A stretch of 64,000 nt of DNA from Priestia megaterium. Lineage in GTDB: Bacteria; Bacillota; Bacilli; Bacillales; Bacillaceae_H. Each line of letters starts with the position of its first letter. The stretch's first letter is position 1. This document shows, piece after piece, positions 20,658 through 29,301 of this stretch. The notes beneath the pieces were generated by a model. It saw only the letters and a program-made list of their open reading frames with translations. It ran no database searches and was not told the origin of the DNA. The DNA lies in NCBI RefSeq assembly GCF_023824195.1, contig NZ_CP085442.1, positions 1,898,001-1,962,000 of the forward strand, given 5' to 3'. Position numbers and translations under genes: made by a program.

Positions 20658-21677
20658 ATGAAAAGATATATAGCGGCGGCGCTCGTTTTCTGTTTGATAT
20701 TTATCATTGCGGTCTTAAATAGAGATCTACTAACTATTCATCATGAAAAAGAAAACAGCACTAACTCTAACATAAAAACTAGTGAAAAGGTTGATGACAA
20801 ACCACTTACAATTTTGACCGGAGGCCCTACAGGTGTTTACTTTCAGTTAGGCAATGCTCTAGCCAGAATTTATGGAGAAAAACTAGGAATCCAAGCCAGT
20901 GTACAAACAACGGAAGCTTCTGTAGAAAATATTAGTAAAATTGCACACAAAAAAGCCGAGCTTGGTTTTTCTATGGCAGATATGCTGGCAAGTTCTCAGG
21001 GAAAAGAAGAAGCCATAATTGATAAGAAAGATTTATCCAATGTAAGAGCAGTGGCTTCTTTATATCCAAACTATATGCAAATTGTAGCTCTTAAGTCGGC
21101 TAAAATCCATACGCTTCAAGACTTAAAAGGAAAAAACGTGGTGGTAGGAGCGCTTGGCAGCGGTACAGAGGTATTGGCTATGCGAATTCTAAATGAAATG
21201 GACATCAATACTCAAGATTTTCATGCACGGTTCTTACCTTTTTCTGAAGGAATTGAAGGAATTAAAAATGGGACCGCAGATGCAGCTTTTCTTTCTTCTG
21301 GATATCCTAACTCGGGAATTACAGAGTTAGCTTCAACGAACGAAATTGAACTGATTTCAGTACCCGAAGAAGTGACAGAAAAACTAAAAAAATCATATCC
21401 GCCGCTAGGAGTTGGGGTCATCCCGGCTGATACGTATAAGGATATCAACACAGAAACAAAAACAGTTATGGTCAATAACCTTTTGATTACCAATAAAGAT
21501 ATGCCTCAAAAAAAAGTATATGAACTGACAAAAGCTTTGTTTGAGAACGCAGAAGAACTTGAGCAAACAAATAGCTCTGCTGAAAAAATAACGTTAGCAA
21601 AAGCGGCAGAACAACTTCCTTTACCGTTGCACTCAGGTGCCAAAAAGTACTACAAAGAAAAAGGCATTATAAAATAA
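20658..21677 (+). CDS. TAXI-family TRAP solute-binding protein with N-terminal membrane anchor
   Basis: 339 aa. A hydrophobic helix at residues 4-21 has no lipobox or clear cleavage site, so it may remain as an anchor. The TAXI domain begins LTILTGGPTGVYFQLGNALA, followed by VQTTEASVENISKI, AELGFSMADML, a DLKGKNVVVGALGSGTEVLA segment and LPFSEGIEGIKNGTADAAF; these are family landmarks. Known TAXI receptors work with fused DctQM-type TRAP membrane proteins and several bind C4/C5 dicarboxylates or glutamate. Here no TRAP permease follows; the next gene is an MHS permease 58 bases away. It sits under a perfect sigma-54 promoter controlled by the upstream two-component system. It may feed the permease or act as a co-sensor; both are inference. 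Confidence 0.88.
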   Translation: MKRYIAAALVFCLIFIIAVLNRDLLTIHHEKENSTNSNIKTSEKVDDKPLTILTGGPTGVYFQLGNALARIYGEKLGIQASVQTTEASVENISKIAHKKAELGFSMADMLASSQGKEEAIIDKKDLSNVRAVASLYPNYMQIVALKSAKIHTLQDLKGKNVVVGALGSGTEVLAMRILNEMDINTQDFHARFLPFSEGIEGIKNGTADAAFLSSGYPNSGITELASTNEIELISVPEEVTEKLKKSYPPLGVGVIPADTYKDINTETKTVMVNNLLITNKDMPQKKVYELTKALFENAEELEQTNSSAEKITLAKAAEQLPLPLHSGAKKYYKEKGIIK

Positions 21678-21735
21678 GCTAAATCTCTACCAAAATAGTA
21701 TAGAAGATACTAATCAAAGAAAAGAGGGATCACTC

Positions 21736-23082
21736 ATGGCTCATACCAGTGAAGCTGCAAACAACAGGCGTATTACGAGTAATATTTTCAAAGGATCTGT
21801 TGGGAACTTAATTGAATGGTACGATTGGTACGTTTACTCTGCTTTTGCCGTCTATTTTTCATCGCAATTCTTCCCGGAAGGTGACCCAACAAGTCAGCTG
21901 CTTAACACAGCGGCAATCTTTGCTGTCGGTTTCTTAATGCGTCCAATCGGAAGTTTATTAATGGGGCGCTATGCGGATCGATATGGTCGTCGGGCTGCGC
22001 TTACCTTATCTATTACCATTATGGCGAGCGGTTCTTTTATTATCGCTTGTACTCCTAGCTATGGCACGATAGGGTTATTATCTCCTATTATTCTAGTACT
22101 AGCGCGTTTACTGCAAGGAATCTCCTTAGGAGGAGAATACGGAACTTCTGCAACTTACCTTTCTGAAATGGCAAGCAGCGGGCGAAGAGGATTTTATTCA
22201 AGCTTTCAGTATGTGACGCTTGTTGCTGGTCAGCTGGTGGCATTAGGTGTTCAAATTATTCTGCAAAACGTTCTTAGTGAAGCAGATATGATTTCATGGG
22301 GCTGGCGTATTCCTTTTGTTATTGGAGCAATCGGCGCGCTAAGCGTTTTATGGTTGCGCCGTACAATGGATGAGTCAGAACAATTTTCTAAAATGGACTC
22401 TGAAAGCCGTGAAAATGCAGGGACTATTAAAGCACTTATGAAGCATCCTAAAGCAGTGTTAACCGTTATTGGCTTAACATTAGGAGGAACGGTCGCTTTT
22501 TATACGTATACAACGTATTTGCAAAAATTTATGGTAAACAGTGTAGGGCTGGATAAAGGAGTTGTAAGCTGGATTAACTTCTGTGCGCTGCTTGTATTTG
22601 TTGTCATTCAGCCAATAGCAGGTATGCTATCGGATAAAATTGGACGCAGACCTCTGTTAATGAGCTTTGGTATTTTAGGAACATTACTGACAGTACCGCT
22701 GTTTCTTTTTATGAAACAAGCTCACAACCCAGTCATGGCTTTTTTATTAATGACAATTGGACTTATCATTGTAACAGGTTATACATCGATTAACGCTATT
22801 GTAAAAGCTGAGCTTTTCCCAACAGAAATTCGAGCTCTTGGTGTTGGGTTACCGTACGGACTTACAGTTGCCATATTTGGAGGTACTGCAGAATTTATTG
22901 CCCTATGGCTGAAAAGTATCGGCCATGAATCACTTTTCTTTTTCTATGTAGCAGGATGTATCGCCATCAGCTTTGTTGTTTATTGGCGTATGGGAGAATC
23001 CTCTAAAGATTCATACATAGAGTCTGAGCTGAAGACAGATGACAAAGACGACAGCATCCCGCCAAATAATATCAGTTTTTAA
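21736..23082 (+). CDS. MHS-family major facilitator permease (KgtP-like organic acid transporter)
   Basis: 448 aa with 12 predicted membrane helices. The N-terminus (GNLIEWYDWYVYSAFAVYFS) and the loop GRYADRYGRRAALTLSI are hallmarks of the metabolite:H+ symporter family that includes alpha-ketoglutarate permease KgtP, ProP and ShiA; LLQGISLGGEYGTSATYLSE is the helix 4-5 signature. The second-half loop is SDKIGRRPLL. The protein probably brings in a di- or tricarboxylate with protons. It follows the TAXI gene in the same operon and ends in a strong terminator at 23114. The exact substrate is unknown, but TAXI plus sigma-54 plus cre control point to a carbon source such as a C4/C5 dicarboxylate. 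Confidence 0.9.
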   Translation: MAHTSEAANNRRITSNIFKGSVGNLIEWYDWYVYSAFAVYFSSQFFPEGDPTSQLLNTAAIFAVGFLMRPIGSLLMGRYADRYGRRAALTLSITIMASGSFIIACTPSYGTIGLLSPIILVLARLLQGISLGGEYGTSATYLSEMASSGRRGFYSSFQYVTLVAGQLVALGVQIILQNVLSEADMISWGWRIPFVIGAIGALSVLWLRRTMDESEQFSKMDSESRENAGTIKALMKHPKAVLTVIGLTLGGTVAFYTYTTYLQKFMVNSVGLDKGVVSWINFCALLVFVVIQPIAGMLSDKIGRRPLLMSFGILGTLLTVPLFLFMKQAHNPVMAFLLMTIGLIIVTGYTSINAIVKAELFPTEIRALGVGLPYGLTVAIFGGTAEFIALWLKSIGHESLFFFYVAGCIAISFVVYWRMGESSKDSYIESELKTDDKDDSIPPNNISF

Positions 23083-23113
23083 TTTTGTTTAAACAAATAA
23101 GCGTTTGATAACA

Positions 23114-23151
23114 TAAAAAAGGACTGGCTTTTTATAGCCAGTCCTTTTTTA
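23114..23151 (+). terminator. terminator of the TAXI-MHS operon
   Basis: AAAAAAGGACTGGCT and AGCCAGTCCTTTTTT form a perfect stem around a short loop. Confidence 0.92.
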
Positions 23152-23167
23152 TTCTCTTAAAAGACAC

Positions 23168-23326
23168 TTATTTTGTAGTTGGTTCAGAATATGGAAAGAT
23201 AGGTTCTTTTAAGCTAAACTCACGCGTGCCTTCTTCGATAAGACCCACTGCTTTATCGCTATAGTAAAGAGCTAATAGAAACTCAGCCATTTCTTTTGAC
23301 GTATGGTACTTAGAAACTTTCCCCTT
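23168..23326 (-). pseudogene. C-terminal gene remnant
   Basis: On the minus strand an open frame of about 52 codons ends at TAA 23168-23170 and reads KYHTSKEMAEFLLALYYSDK, later VGLIEEGTREFSLKEPIFPY. Stops close the frame upstream near 23327, and an in-frame ATG at 23288-23290 has no ribosome-binding site. It looks like the tail of a deleted gene whose family I do not recognise. The following bases to 23616 contain no gene and hold the promoter of the esterase. Confidence 0.4.
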
Positions 23327-23616
23327 TTATCACAAATTTATCCTACCCATTAGTTTAGTAGCAGGATACATTCGAAATTACGTTCATTATCCTTTGTCTA
23401 CTATTCCACGCGTATACTTGTATTAAACATACTAAATCACTTAAAGTTGTTATCCAGCGCAGAGCGTAACTTACTCTATGAATTTGTACCACTAAAGAGT
23501 GAAGAGGAAAATGATGGAAGGCATATAAGAAAGATGAGATACATAATAAAAGGATTATTTTGTGATATAACGAAATAAAGAGTATATATATCAGAAATAG
23601 AGAGAGGGTAAACTCC

Positions 23617-24585
23617 GTGAATACTTTATATTCCTTTTTTACGAATCCAGTTTTAACTGCTTCTACGTTTTTAATAGAATTACAGAGCGTGTTCTTTCAA
23701 CCTATTTGGAAAGAGTATAATTATGATGATTATTTTACCTACAAGGTGTATATTCCAAGTACATATACTGGGTTAAGTAAAGTACCATTAATCGTTATGC
23801 TTCATGGATGTCAACAAGATGCAGATGATTTTGCTGCGGGTACGGAGATGAATAAGCTAGCGGAAGAAAAAGGGTTTATTGTTCTCTACCCTCAAATGAA
23901 TTACTTTGCTAATTCCAACGGGTGCTGGAATTGGTTTTATGAGTATAACCAGTTTCGCGGTAATGGAGAACCAGACATAATAAAAGATATGATTGATCAC
24001 ATAACCGCTAAATATGCAATTGATTCTGCTAATATATACCTTGCTGGCATGTCAGCGGGAGGCTTTATGGCAAATGTGATGGCTATTGCTTATCCTGATG
24101 TATTTAAAGCGGTAGGCATTCATTCAGCAGGCAGTAATGCGTATGCTGTAGACCTCATCACAGCTGGAGAAGTCATGCTATATGGATCTCTAAATCCTGA
24201 ACTTGACGGTGATGAAGCTTATAAAAAAATGGGACCTTATGCACGGCCTGTTCCCATCATTACGTTTCATGGTCAATCAGATACAACAGTCACTCCAATT
24301 AATGCGTCTACATTAATCCAGCAGTGGATTTATACATATAAGAATTTCGGTATAAACCTACATGAAAATGCTGTTTTTTATACGTCACAAGACAACGGAA
24401 ATCATTATAGCTACATAATGTCTGACTACGTAGATGCAGAAAATAAAATCTGGATGAAAAAAATTATGGTAGAGGATATGGGGCATGCATGGTCAGGAGG
24501 AAATGACAATGGATCAGATACTGATTCAAAAGGTCCTAATGCTTCAAAAATGATGTGGGATTTTTTTGAAGCACAGAATGATTAA
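23617..24585 (+). CDS. PHB-depolymerase/feruloyl-esterase family alpha/beta hydrolase
   Basis: 322 aa from a GTG start with GAGAGAGGGT upstream. The esterase_phb pattern is clear: VPLIVMLHGCQQDADDFAAG (oxyanion region), FIVLYPQMN, GCWNWF, and the nucleophile elbow AGMSAGG with Ser146. The later segment PIITFHGQSDTTVTPINAST holds the catalytic Asp region, and GHAWSGG carries the catalytic His. The N-terminal 25 residues are hydrophobic but lack a convincing signal peptide or lipobox. Family members cut polyhydroxybutyrate or hydroxycinnamate esters. Whether it acts on storage polymer inside the cell or on an external ester is open. It is monocistronic with a terminator at 24671. Confidence 0.87.
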   Translation: MNTLYSFFTNPVLTASTFLIELQSVFFQPIWKEYNYDDYFTYKVYIPSTYTGLSKVPLIVMLHGCQQDADDFAAGTEMNKLAEEKGFIVLYPQMNYFANSNGCWNWFYEYNQFRGNGEPDIIKDMIDHITAKYAIDSANIYLAGMSAGGFMANVMAIAYPDVFKAVGIHSAGSNAYAVDLITAGEVMLYGSLNPELDGDEAYKKMGPYARPVPIITFHGQSDTTVTPINASTLIQQWIYTYKNFGINLHENAVFYTSQDNGNHYSYIMSDYVDAENKIWMKKIMVEDMGHAWSGGNDNGSDTDSKGPNASKMMWDFFEAQND

Positions 24586-24670
24586 ATAGAGTATGAACGA
24601 GCGATCAAGATGTACTACTAAATAACATCAGCCTTCATTTTTTTTTGAAACAAATAATTGTCTGCCAACA

Positions 24671-24704
24671 GCAAAAAAGGATCTTATCGAAAGATCCTTT
24701 TTCT
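24671..24704 (+). terminator. terminator of the esterase gene
   Basis: AAAAAAGGATCTT and AAGATCCTTTTT pair around ATCGA. It may also serve the convergent Spo0E-like gene. Confidence 0.85.
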
Positions 24705-24722
24705 GTTATCCACCAGCATTTC

Positions 24723-24878
24723 TTAACAAGTAGCTTCAAACCGATTTAACAATACATCTAGATCCTGACTGATTTTAATCGTATTACTACTTGTAAACCC
24801 TTCTTCTAGGGCAATCATCATCATCATTTTTCGTATAAATTCTATCTTTATCAGCAGTAGTCTACATTTGGAACACAT
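24723..24878 (-). CDS. Spo0E-family aspartyl-phosphate phosphatase
   Basis: 51 aa on the minus strand from ATG 24876-24878, with GTGGAGGAAAC about six bases upstream. The core IEFIRKMMMMIALEEGFTSS followed by TIKISQDLDVLLNRF matches the Spo0E motif (I..R..M...A...G......I...LD.LLN): the Arg and Met of helix 1 and the SxxLD of helix 2 are present. Such two-helix phosphatases remove phosphate from Spo0A~P and delay sporulation. The N-terminus is short with two Cys (MCSKC). Two Spo0A-box-like heptamers ten bases apart lie about 115 bases upstream (24992-25008), which would allow feedback control. Its length places it below common ORF cut-offs. Confidence 0.85.
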   Translation of the reverse strand: MCSKCRLLLIKIEFIRKMMMMIALEEGFTSSNTIKISQDLDVLLNRFEATC

Positions 24879-24991
24879 TAAGTTTCCTCCACTTGCCACG
24901 TCATTTTAAAAGCTTAAATTATTGAATTATTTATGTAAAAATGGTTCCAATCTAAAAATAGAACCTAAAAAATATAGTAACAAATAGATAG

Positions 24992-25008
24992 TGTCGAAGT
25001 CTGTCGTA
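24992..25008. promoter_or_regulatory. tandem Spo0A-box-like heptamers
   Basis: TGTCGAA (24992-24998, perfect 0A box) and TGTCGTA (25002-25008, one mismatch) are in the same direction with a 10-bp period, the spacing at which Spo0A dimers bind in tandem. They lie between the divergent Spo0E-like gene (start 24878) and the membrane protein gene (25205). The rest of 24879-25204 is AT-rich, with a short dyad (GAGC..GCTC type) near 25090-25125 and no gene. Confidence 0.5.
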
Positions 25009-25204
25009 TTTTGAATTCGGATGTTTTCATTTAAAAAGAATTAGCTCTTAAACGTTTTGCTGGAAGCTGTGCTCTGTCTTAATCATGATTGTTCCACCGG
25101 TTGTAAATAACTCACAGAGCAACAGAGCTTATCCTGTTTTTTGGATATAGGCATAATCCGATTACATTTAGGCATGTTAACATAAGAAAGGAGAATTTAC
25201 TGAT

Positions 25205-25651
25205 ATGCCCAATGTCATCAGAATTCTTCAATTGTTTCTTCCGTGGATTTCCCTTGTTTTTATGCCGAAAAAATCAATTAGAACCTATTTTCCCGCTTTT
25301 CTTTTTGCCTCATCTTTAGTAATTGGAATGTGCTCATTAGCTATTCCTTACAAGTGGTGGAGTGTAAAAGGAGGGTGGAAAGGGAAAATTCTAAACGATA
25401 GCAGTTTTATTTTTGGCCCCTTTTTGATAGGGACACTGTGGATCTTTCATTTTACGTTTGGCAGCTTTAAGAGATTTTTTTTCGTTAATTTACTTATGGA
25501 TTCACTATTTGCTTTTCCGCTAAGTTACTTGTATCAAAAATTGGACTTATTTAAGTTAGTTAACTTTAAGCCAAAACATATCTTTTTTTCGTTTATTAGT
25601 TTCTGCTTAACTATTTATGGCTATCAGGCACTGACAAATAAAGATAAATGA
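25205..25651 (+). CDS. membrane protein, paralogue of the gene at 33921
   Basis: 148 aa with four to five hydrophobic segments and no signal cleavage. AGAAAGGAG precedes the ATG. It aligns over its length with the protein at 33921-34385: shared landmarks are LPW.S.V, a conserved Trp-Trp pair (YKWWSVKG here, FTWWKVRK there), SFIFGPF, then W.F..T.G.FK...L.N...D..FA.PL..L..KL...K.VN. The repeated SFIFGPF and FAFPLSYL segments suggest a conserved four-helix core. I do not know the family or function. It is monocistronic with a terminator at 25700. Confidence 0.75.
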   Translation: MPNVIRILQLFLPWISLVFMPKKSIRTYFPAFLFASSLVIGMCSLAIPYKWWSVKGGWKGKILNDSSFIFGPFLIGTLWIFHFTFGSFKRFFFVNLLMDSLFAFPLSYLYQKLDLFKLVNFKPKHIFFSFISFCLTIYGYQALTNKDK

Positions 25652-25699
25652 TAGGTGAGGGCCGTTTCTAACCGCTATAGACTTTGTAAAAAGCGCAAC

Positions 25700-25727
25700 A
25701 AAAAAGCGTCTGTTAAGACGCTTTATA
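25700..25727. terminator. terminator between convergent small genes
   Basis: AAAAAGCGTCT and AGACGCTTTA pair around GTTA. It serves the plus-strand membrane gene and overlaps the stop of the minus-strand gene at 25723. Confidence 0.75.
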
Positions 25728-25863
25728 TATAATACATATACTGCTCTTCTTTATTGGCATTTGTTGTTTCATGGATTATTTCTTCCGGGATATTGGACGT
25801 CCGGTTAGTAAAAAGCATAAACAAAGCAATAATTGATGCCACAAAACCTAAAGTAACAATCAC
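25723..25863 (-). CDS. 46-aa single-pass membrane protein
   Basis: A minus-strand GTG at 25861-25863 follows a very strong AAAGGGAGGG site. The product has an N-terminal membrane helix (MIVTLGFVASIIALFMLF) and an acidic soluble tail (TNRTSNIPEEIIHETTNANK and onwards to YMYYI). The strong site and helix make it a likely gene; the family is not recognised. Its N-out or N-in placement and function are unknown. Confidence 0.6.
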   Translation of the reverse strand: MIVTLGFVASIIALFMLFTNRTSNIPEEIIHETTNANKEEQYMYYI

Positions 25864-26379
25864 AATAAATCCCTCCCTTTAGAATATATATTCTACTTTT
25901 ATCTTCATTTTCCTATATTTATTTTATACCCTTATTTCATTTTTTCAACACATAGAATAAAAAGAGTATATGCATCGCCTGGATACCTCATCTAAAGTAA
26001 ATACAATCAAAGGAACTTAAAACAGCCATTTCACTTAAAAAGGTAGAAAGCCATAAAGATTTCTTCATATTTGGGATATAAATCATTAAAATTATTAATC
26101 GTTGAGATAACTTATTTGTATTGTACGAATGAAAGAAATTTATATATATTAAAAATACAAAATATTCATTAAATTATACAAGGCTTTGTTTTGGAGTTAA
26201 AAAGAAAAAAGCTGCTGCTTTAAAGGCAACAAGTTTAAGGAAGTTACAAGCGATATAAAAAGTTATAGAAATGGATACAGCTAGAATTCTTTTTTGCTCA
26301 GATATTCACAGAGTTTTCATTCGTGAAAAAGACTGAAAATTTTGATAATAAATTTTACTTTTATTAAGGGGGACTTTTT
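25864..26379. other. AT-rich intergenic region before gapN
   Basis: No gene is seen in these 516 bases. A short open frame near 26190-26260 (KKKAAALKATSLRKLQAI) has no ribosome-binding site. The last 60 bases should hold the gapN promoter. Confidence 0.4.
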
Positions 26380-27831
26380 ATGACAACAACGGTATTAAAT
26401 GTATCAACTTATTCTTTTTATCTTAACGGTGAGTGGAAAGAAAGCAAATCAGAGCAGACGATCGATATTGTTTCTCCATACCGTCATGACGTGATTGGAA
26501 AAGTGCAGGCTATCACAAAAGAAGAGGTCGATGAAGCAGTACATGCCGCACAGAAAGCTCAGAAAGTGTGGGCAGAAATTTCTCTGCAAGAACGTGCCAA
26601 ATATTTATACAAGTGGGCAGATGAGCTGGTGAAAATGCAGAGTGAAATTGCCGAAATTATTATGAAGGAAGTTGGAAAAAGCTTAAAAGATGCAAGGAAT
26701 GAAGTAGTGCGCACAGCTGATTTCATTCGCTATACAGTTGAAGAAGCACTTCATATGAACGGAGAAAGCATGAAGGGAGATAGTTTTCCTGGCGGTTCTA
26801 AGTCTAAAGTTGCCATTGTTGAACGCGTGCCTTTAGGTGTTGTACTCGCAATTCCTCCTTTTAATTATCCGGTAAATTTAGCAGCTGCTAAACTGGCGCC
26901 TGCGCTTATTTCAGGAAATGCAGTTATCTTTAAACCTGCAACGCAAGGAGCGATCAGCGGTATTAAGATGATTGAAGCTCTTCATCAAGCAGGTATTCCA
27001 CAAGGTCTTGTAAACGTCGTAACGGGTCGCGGATCTGTTATTGGGGATTATTTGGTTGAACATAAAGGCATTAACATGATTTCATTTACCGGAGGAACAA
27101 ACACGGGTACTAAATTAGCTAAAAAGGCAGGCATGATTCCTCTTGTACTAGAACTTGGAGGAAAAGACCCGGGTATTGTATGTGAAGATGCAGATCTACA
27201 GGAAGCAGCAAAACATATTATAAGCGGAGCATTTTCTTATTCCGGTCAGCGCTGTACAGCCATTAAACGTGTACTTGTGCATGAAAAAGTGGCAAACGAG
27301 CTCGTAAATATTTTAAAAGAAGAAGTACATAAACTATCAGTCGGTTCTCCTGAAGATGGATGTACGATCGTTCCATTAATTGATAGCAAGGCAGCGGACT
27401 TTATTCAGATTTTAATTGCAGATGCACTAGGAAAAGGTGCAACAGTTGTGACTGGAAACAAGCGTGAAGGAAACCTTATCTATCCTACGCTTTTAGATGA
27501 CGTGAATGATACTATGCGCGTGGCATGGGAAGAACCATTTGGTCCTGTTTTACCAATTATCCGCGTCGCTTCTGATCAAGAAGCCGTTGACATCGCAAAT
27601 GAATCAGAATTTGGCTTACAAGCAAGCGTTTTTACAAAAGATATTAATAAAGCCTTCTCAATTGCAAATAAAATTGAAGTTGGCTCCGTTCAAATCAACG
27701 GTCGTACAGAACGCGGCCCTGATCATTTTCCTTTTATCGGCGTAAAAGGATCCGGTATGGGCGCTCAAGGTATTCGTAAAAGCATTGAATCCATGACTCG
27801 TGAAAAAGTAACGGTATTAAACCTTCAATGA
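26380..27831 (+). CDS. gapN: non-phosphorylating NADP-dependent glyceraldehyde-3-phosphate dehydrogenase
   Basis: 483 aa aldehyde dehydrogenase. The catalytic residues are Glu258 (LVLELGGKDPGIV) and Cys292 (YSGQRCTAIKR). The segment SVQINGRTERGPDHFPFIGV near residue 445 is characteristic of GapN and distinguishes it from other aldehyde dehydrogenases. GapN oxidises glyceraldehyde-3-phosphate directly to 3-phosphoglycerate and makes NADPH, bypassing phosphoglycerate kinase and its ATP. AAGGGGGAC precedes the ATG. The gene is alone, ending in a terminator at 27884. It supplies NADPH during glycolytic growth. Confidence 0.93.
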   Translation: MTTTVLNVSTYSFYLNGEWKESKSEQTIDIVSPYRHDVIGKVQAITKEEVDEAVHAAQKAQKVWAEISLQERAKYLYKWADELVKMQSEIAEIIMKEVGKSLKDARNEVVRTADFIRYTVEEALHMNGESMKGDSFPGGSKSKVAIVERVPLGVVLAIPPFNYPVNLAAAKLAPALISGNAVIFKPATQGAISGIKMIEALHQAGIPQGLVNVVTGRGSVIGDYLVEHKGINMISFTGGTNTGTKLAKKAGMIPLVLELGGKDPGIVCEDADLQEAAKHIISGAFSYSGQRCTAIKRVLVHEKVANELVNILKEEVHKLSVGSPEDGCTIVPLIDSKAADFIQILIADALGKGATVVTGNKREGNLIYPTLLDDVNDTMRVAWEEPFGPVLPIIRVASDQEAVDIANESEFGLQASVFTKDINKAFSIANKIEVGSVQINGRTERGPDHFPFIGVKGSGMGAQGIRKSIESMTREKVTVLNLQ

Positions 27832-27883
27832 TTGAATTCCAAGAGCTCTCCAAATCGAGCAGCAGAGTGTAGAGAATCTCATG

Positions 27884-27921
27884 GAAAAAAGCCTGTGCTC
27901 CAAAAAGCACAGGCTTTCAAA
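27884..27921. terminator. terminator downstream of gapN
   Basis: AAAAAAGCCTGTGCT and AGCACAGGCTTT pair perfectly around CCAAAA. Confidence 0.9.
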
Positions 27922-27936
27922 CGTCTTATTTATCTA

Positions 27937-28233
27937 TCACTCGATTCCATCTTTATAGTTCTTATGCCAGTTTTTATCACCTTTGTGCTCGATATCCTCA
28001 ACGGTTTTTTCAAGCTCTGACATAATGAGTGTTTTCACTTGATAAATGGTATCAAAAAAAGCTTTCTCTTCATCCGGATTCGGCTTTATTTTGGCTGCTG
28101 CCGAAATATCAACATATCTGCGATGTTCAGTTGTTAATTTATCAAGCGCATCAAAAATATGAGAGGTCAGAACAGCAACCTCCTTATGATTATCAGGCAG
28201 CTTTTCTTTTAATGTTTCAATTCTCTTATCCAT
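27937..28233 (-). CDS. 98-aa helical soluble protein, unknown function
   Basis: Minus-strand gene with AAGGGGA before the ATG. The product is charged and mostly helical (MDKRIETLKEKLPDNHKEVA, then SHIFDALDKLTTEHRRYVDI, then YQVKTLIMSELEKTVEDIEH) with no membrane segment or Cys. It looks like a small alpha-helical bundle. I do not recognise the family. It converges with gapN across the shared terminator. Confidence 0.65.
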   Translation of the reverse strand: MDKRIETLKEKLPDNHKEVAVLTSHIFDALDKLTTEHRRYVDISAAAKIKPNPDEEKAFFDTIYQVKTLIMSELEKTVEDIEHKGDKNWHKNYKDGIE

Positions 28234-28731
28234 GTTAACATCCCCTTATTTCTAACTTGTTGTATTTATGTAACTTTCCCACTAATAAAAATGAATAACC
28301 TTAAATAGCAAAAATTTATAGGAATTAGCACGTGAAACAAAAGTATACTACAGGATATCATGTTAAAGTGAAAAAACGGTGAAACGAGTGGGTATATTTT
28401 TGCAGAGAGGGTATGTAATAAAAGTCGGTTTTTTTTTTGAAAAGGTAATTACCTTAAGATACATTGAAGCACGCAATCAACATAAAAGTTCATCTATTTT
28501 TAATAGATAATGACCTTTTTTGACTACTTTTTTTCGATTTTATGACTTTTTTTGAATGAATTTGATTGTTTTTGATGATTTTTCGAATAATCTGATATAT
28601 AATGAAAGCGTAAACAGTAAAACATGTCGGCTGGTTAAGAAAAACATCCACAAAACTGGATTCGTTATTACATAAAATCAGACCTCTGTTTTTTATAAAA
28701 ATAAATAGAATTTGAGAAAAGGAGAATGAGG
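28234..28731. other. intergenic, T-rich
   Basis: No gene is seen. Between about 28425 and 28595 the plus strand has repeated T-tracts (TTTTTTTTT, then several TTTTTGA-like units about 15-19 bases apart), which could bend the DNA. TATATAATG near 28600 is a candidate -10 for the gene at 28732. Confidence 0.4.
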
Positions 28732-29241
28732 ATGGACATATTGGATGCAAAAGTAGTGAATACAAAGTACGGTTTAGAAACATATCTGGATGTACCAGAA
28801 AGCGTAGAAATAAAAGAAATTCATATGCCGAGTTCAGAGAACCAATCTCATAAAATTAAATTTGGAATCAAATATTTTCTTTTAAGAGAAGGAAAGTATT
28901 ACGATAGCCAAAAAGGTTATTTTTGGCTTTGTATGAATCACGATTTTAGCAGCCTTATGCTGAGTGAAACGGAAACAGAGAGTTTGTTTGCGGTTAAAAG
29001 TGATGAAGAAAGAGAAGCAACAAAAACACTATTAGCAGAATGGTTTATCGAAACGAAAGCGTACAAAGAAGTCATCAACGAATGTATCCATCAGATTAAA
29101 ACGGAGAATATTCGTACAGAAGAAGACATTGAAGACCGTGTGGACGCCATACAATTTTTAGAAAAATTAAAAGTATTAACTGCAAAAGAGATTGAAAACG
29201 CTTCTATAGAAAACCTATATGCGCTGCAGCAAATTGGCTAG
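28732..29241 (+). CDS. 169-aa cytosolic protein, unknown function
   Basis: The start at 28732 is chosen because AAAAGGAG (28717-28724) is seven bases away; the ATG at 28726 lies too close. The protein has no membrane segment. The first half is strand-rich (DILDAKVVNTKYGLETYLDV, IKFGIKYFLLREGKYYDSQK, FWLCMNHDF); the second half is helical and acidic (ATKTLLAEWFIETKAYKEVI, TEEDIEDRVDAIQFLEKLKV). I do not recognise a family. It precedes the transaldolase gene by 60 bases, and no terminator is seen between them, so read-through is possible. Confidence 0.7.
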   Translation: MDILDAKVVNTKYGLETYLDVPESVEIKEIHMPSSENQSHKIKFGIKYFLLREGKYYDSQKGYFWLCMNHDFSSLMLSETETESLFAVKSDEEREATKTLLAEWFIETKAYKEVINECIHQIKTENIRTEEDIEDRVDAIQFLEKLKVLTAKEIENASIENLYALQQIG

Positions 29242-29301
29242 GCTATAGTTAGCATACGTTGAAATATAGATTTATGTACAACAATAAGGAGGAATAGTGA
29301 G

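Noticed and set aside
28425..28595. T-tract region as a mobile element or phage remnant
   Set aside because: No inverted ends, no duplicated target and no coding trace; most likely a bent promoter region.
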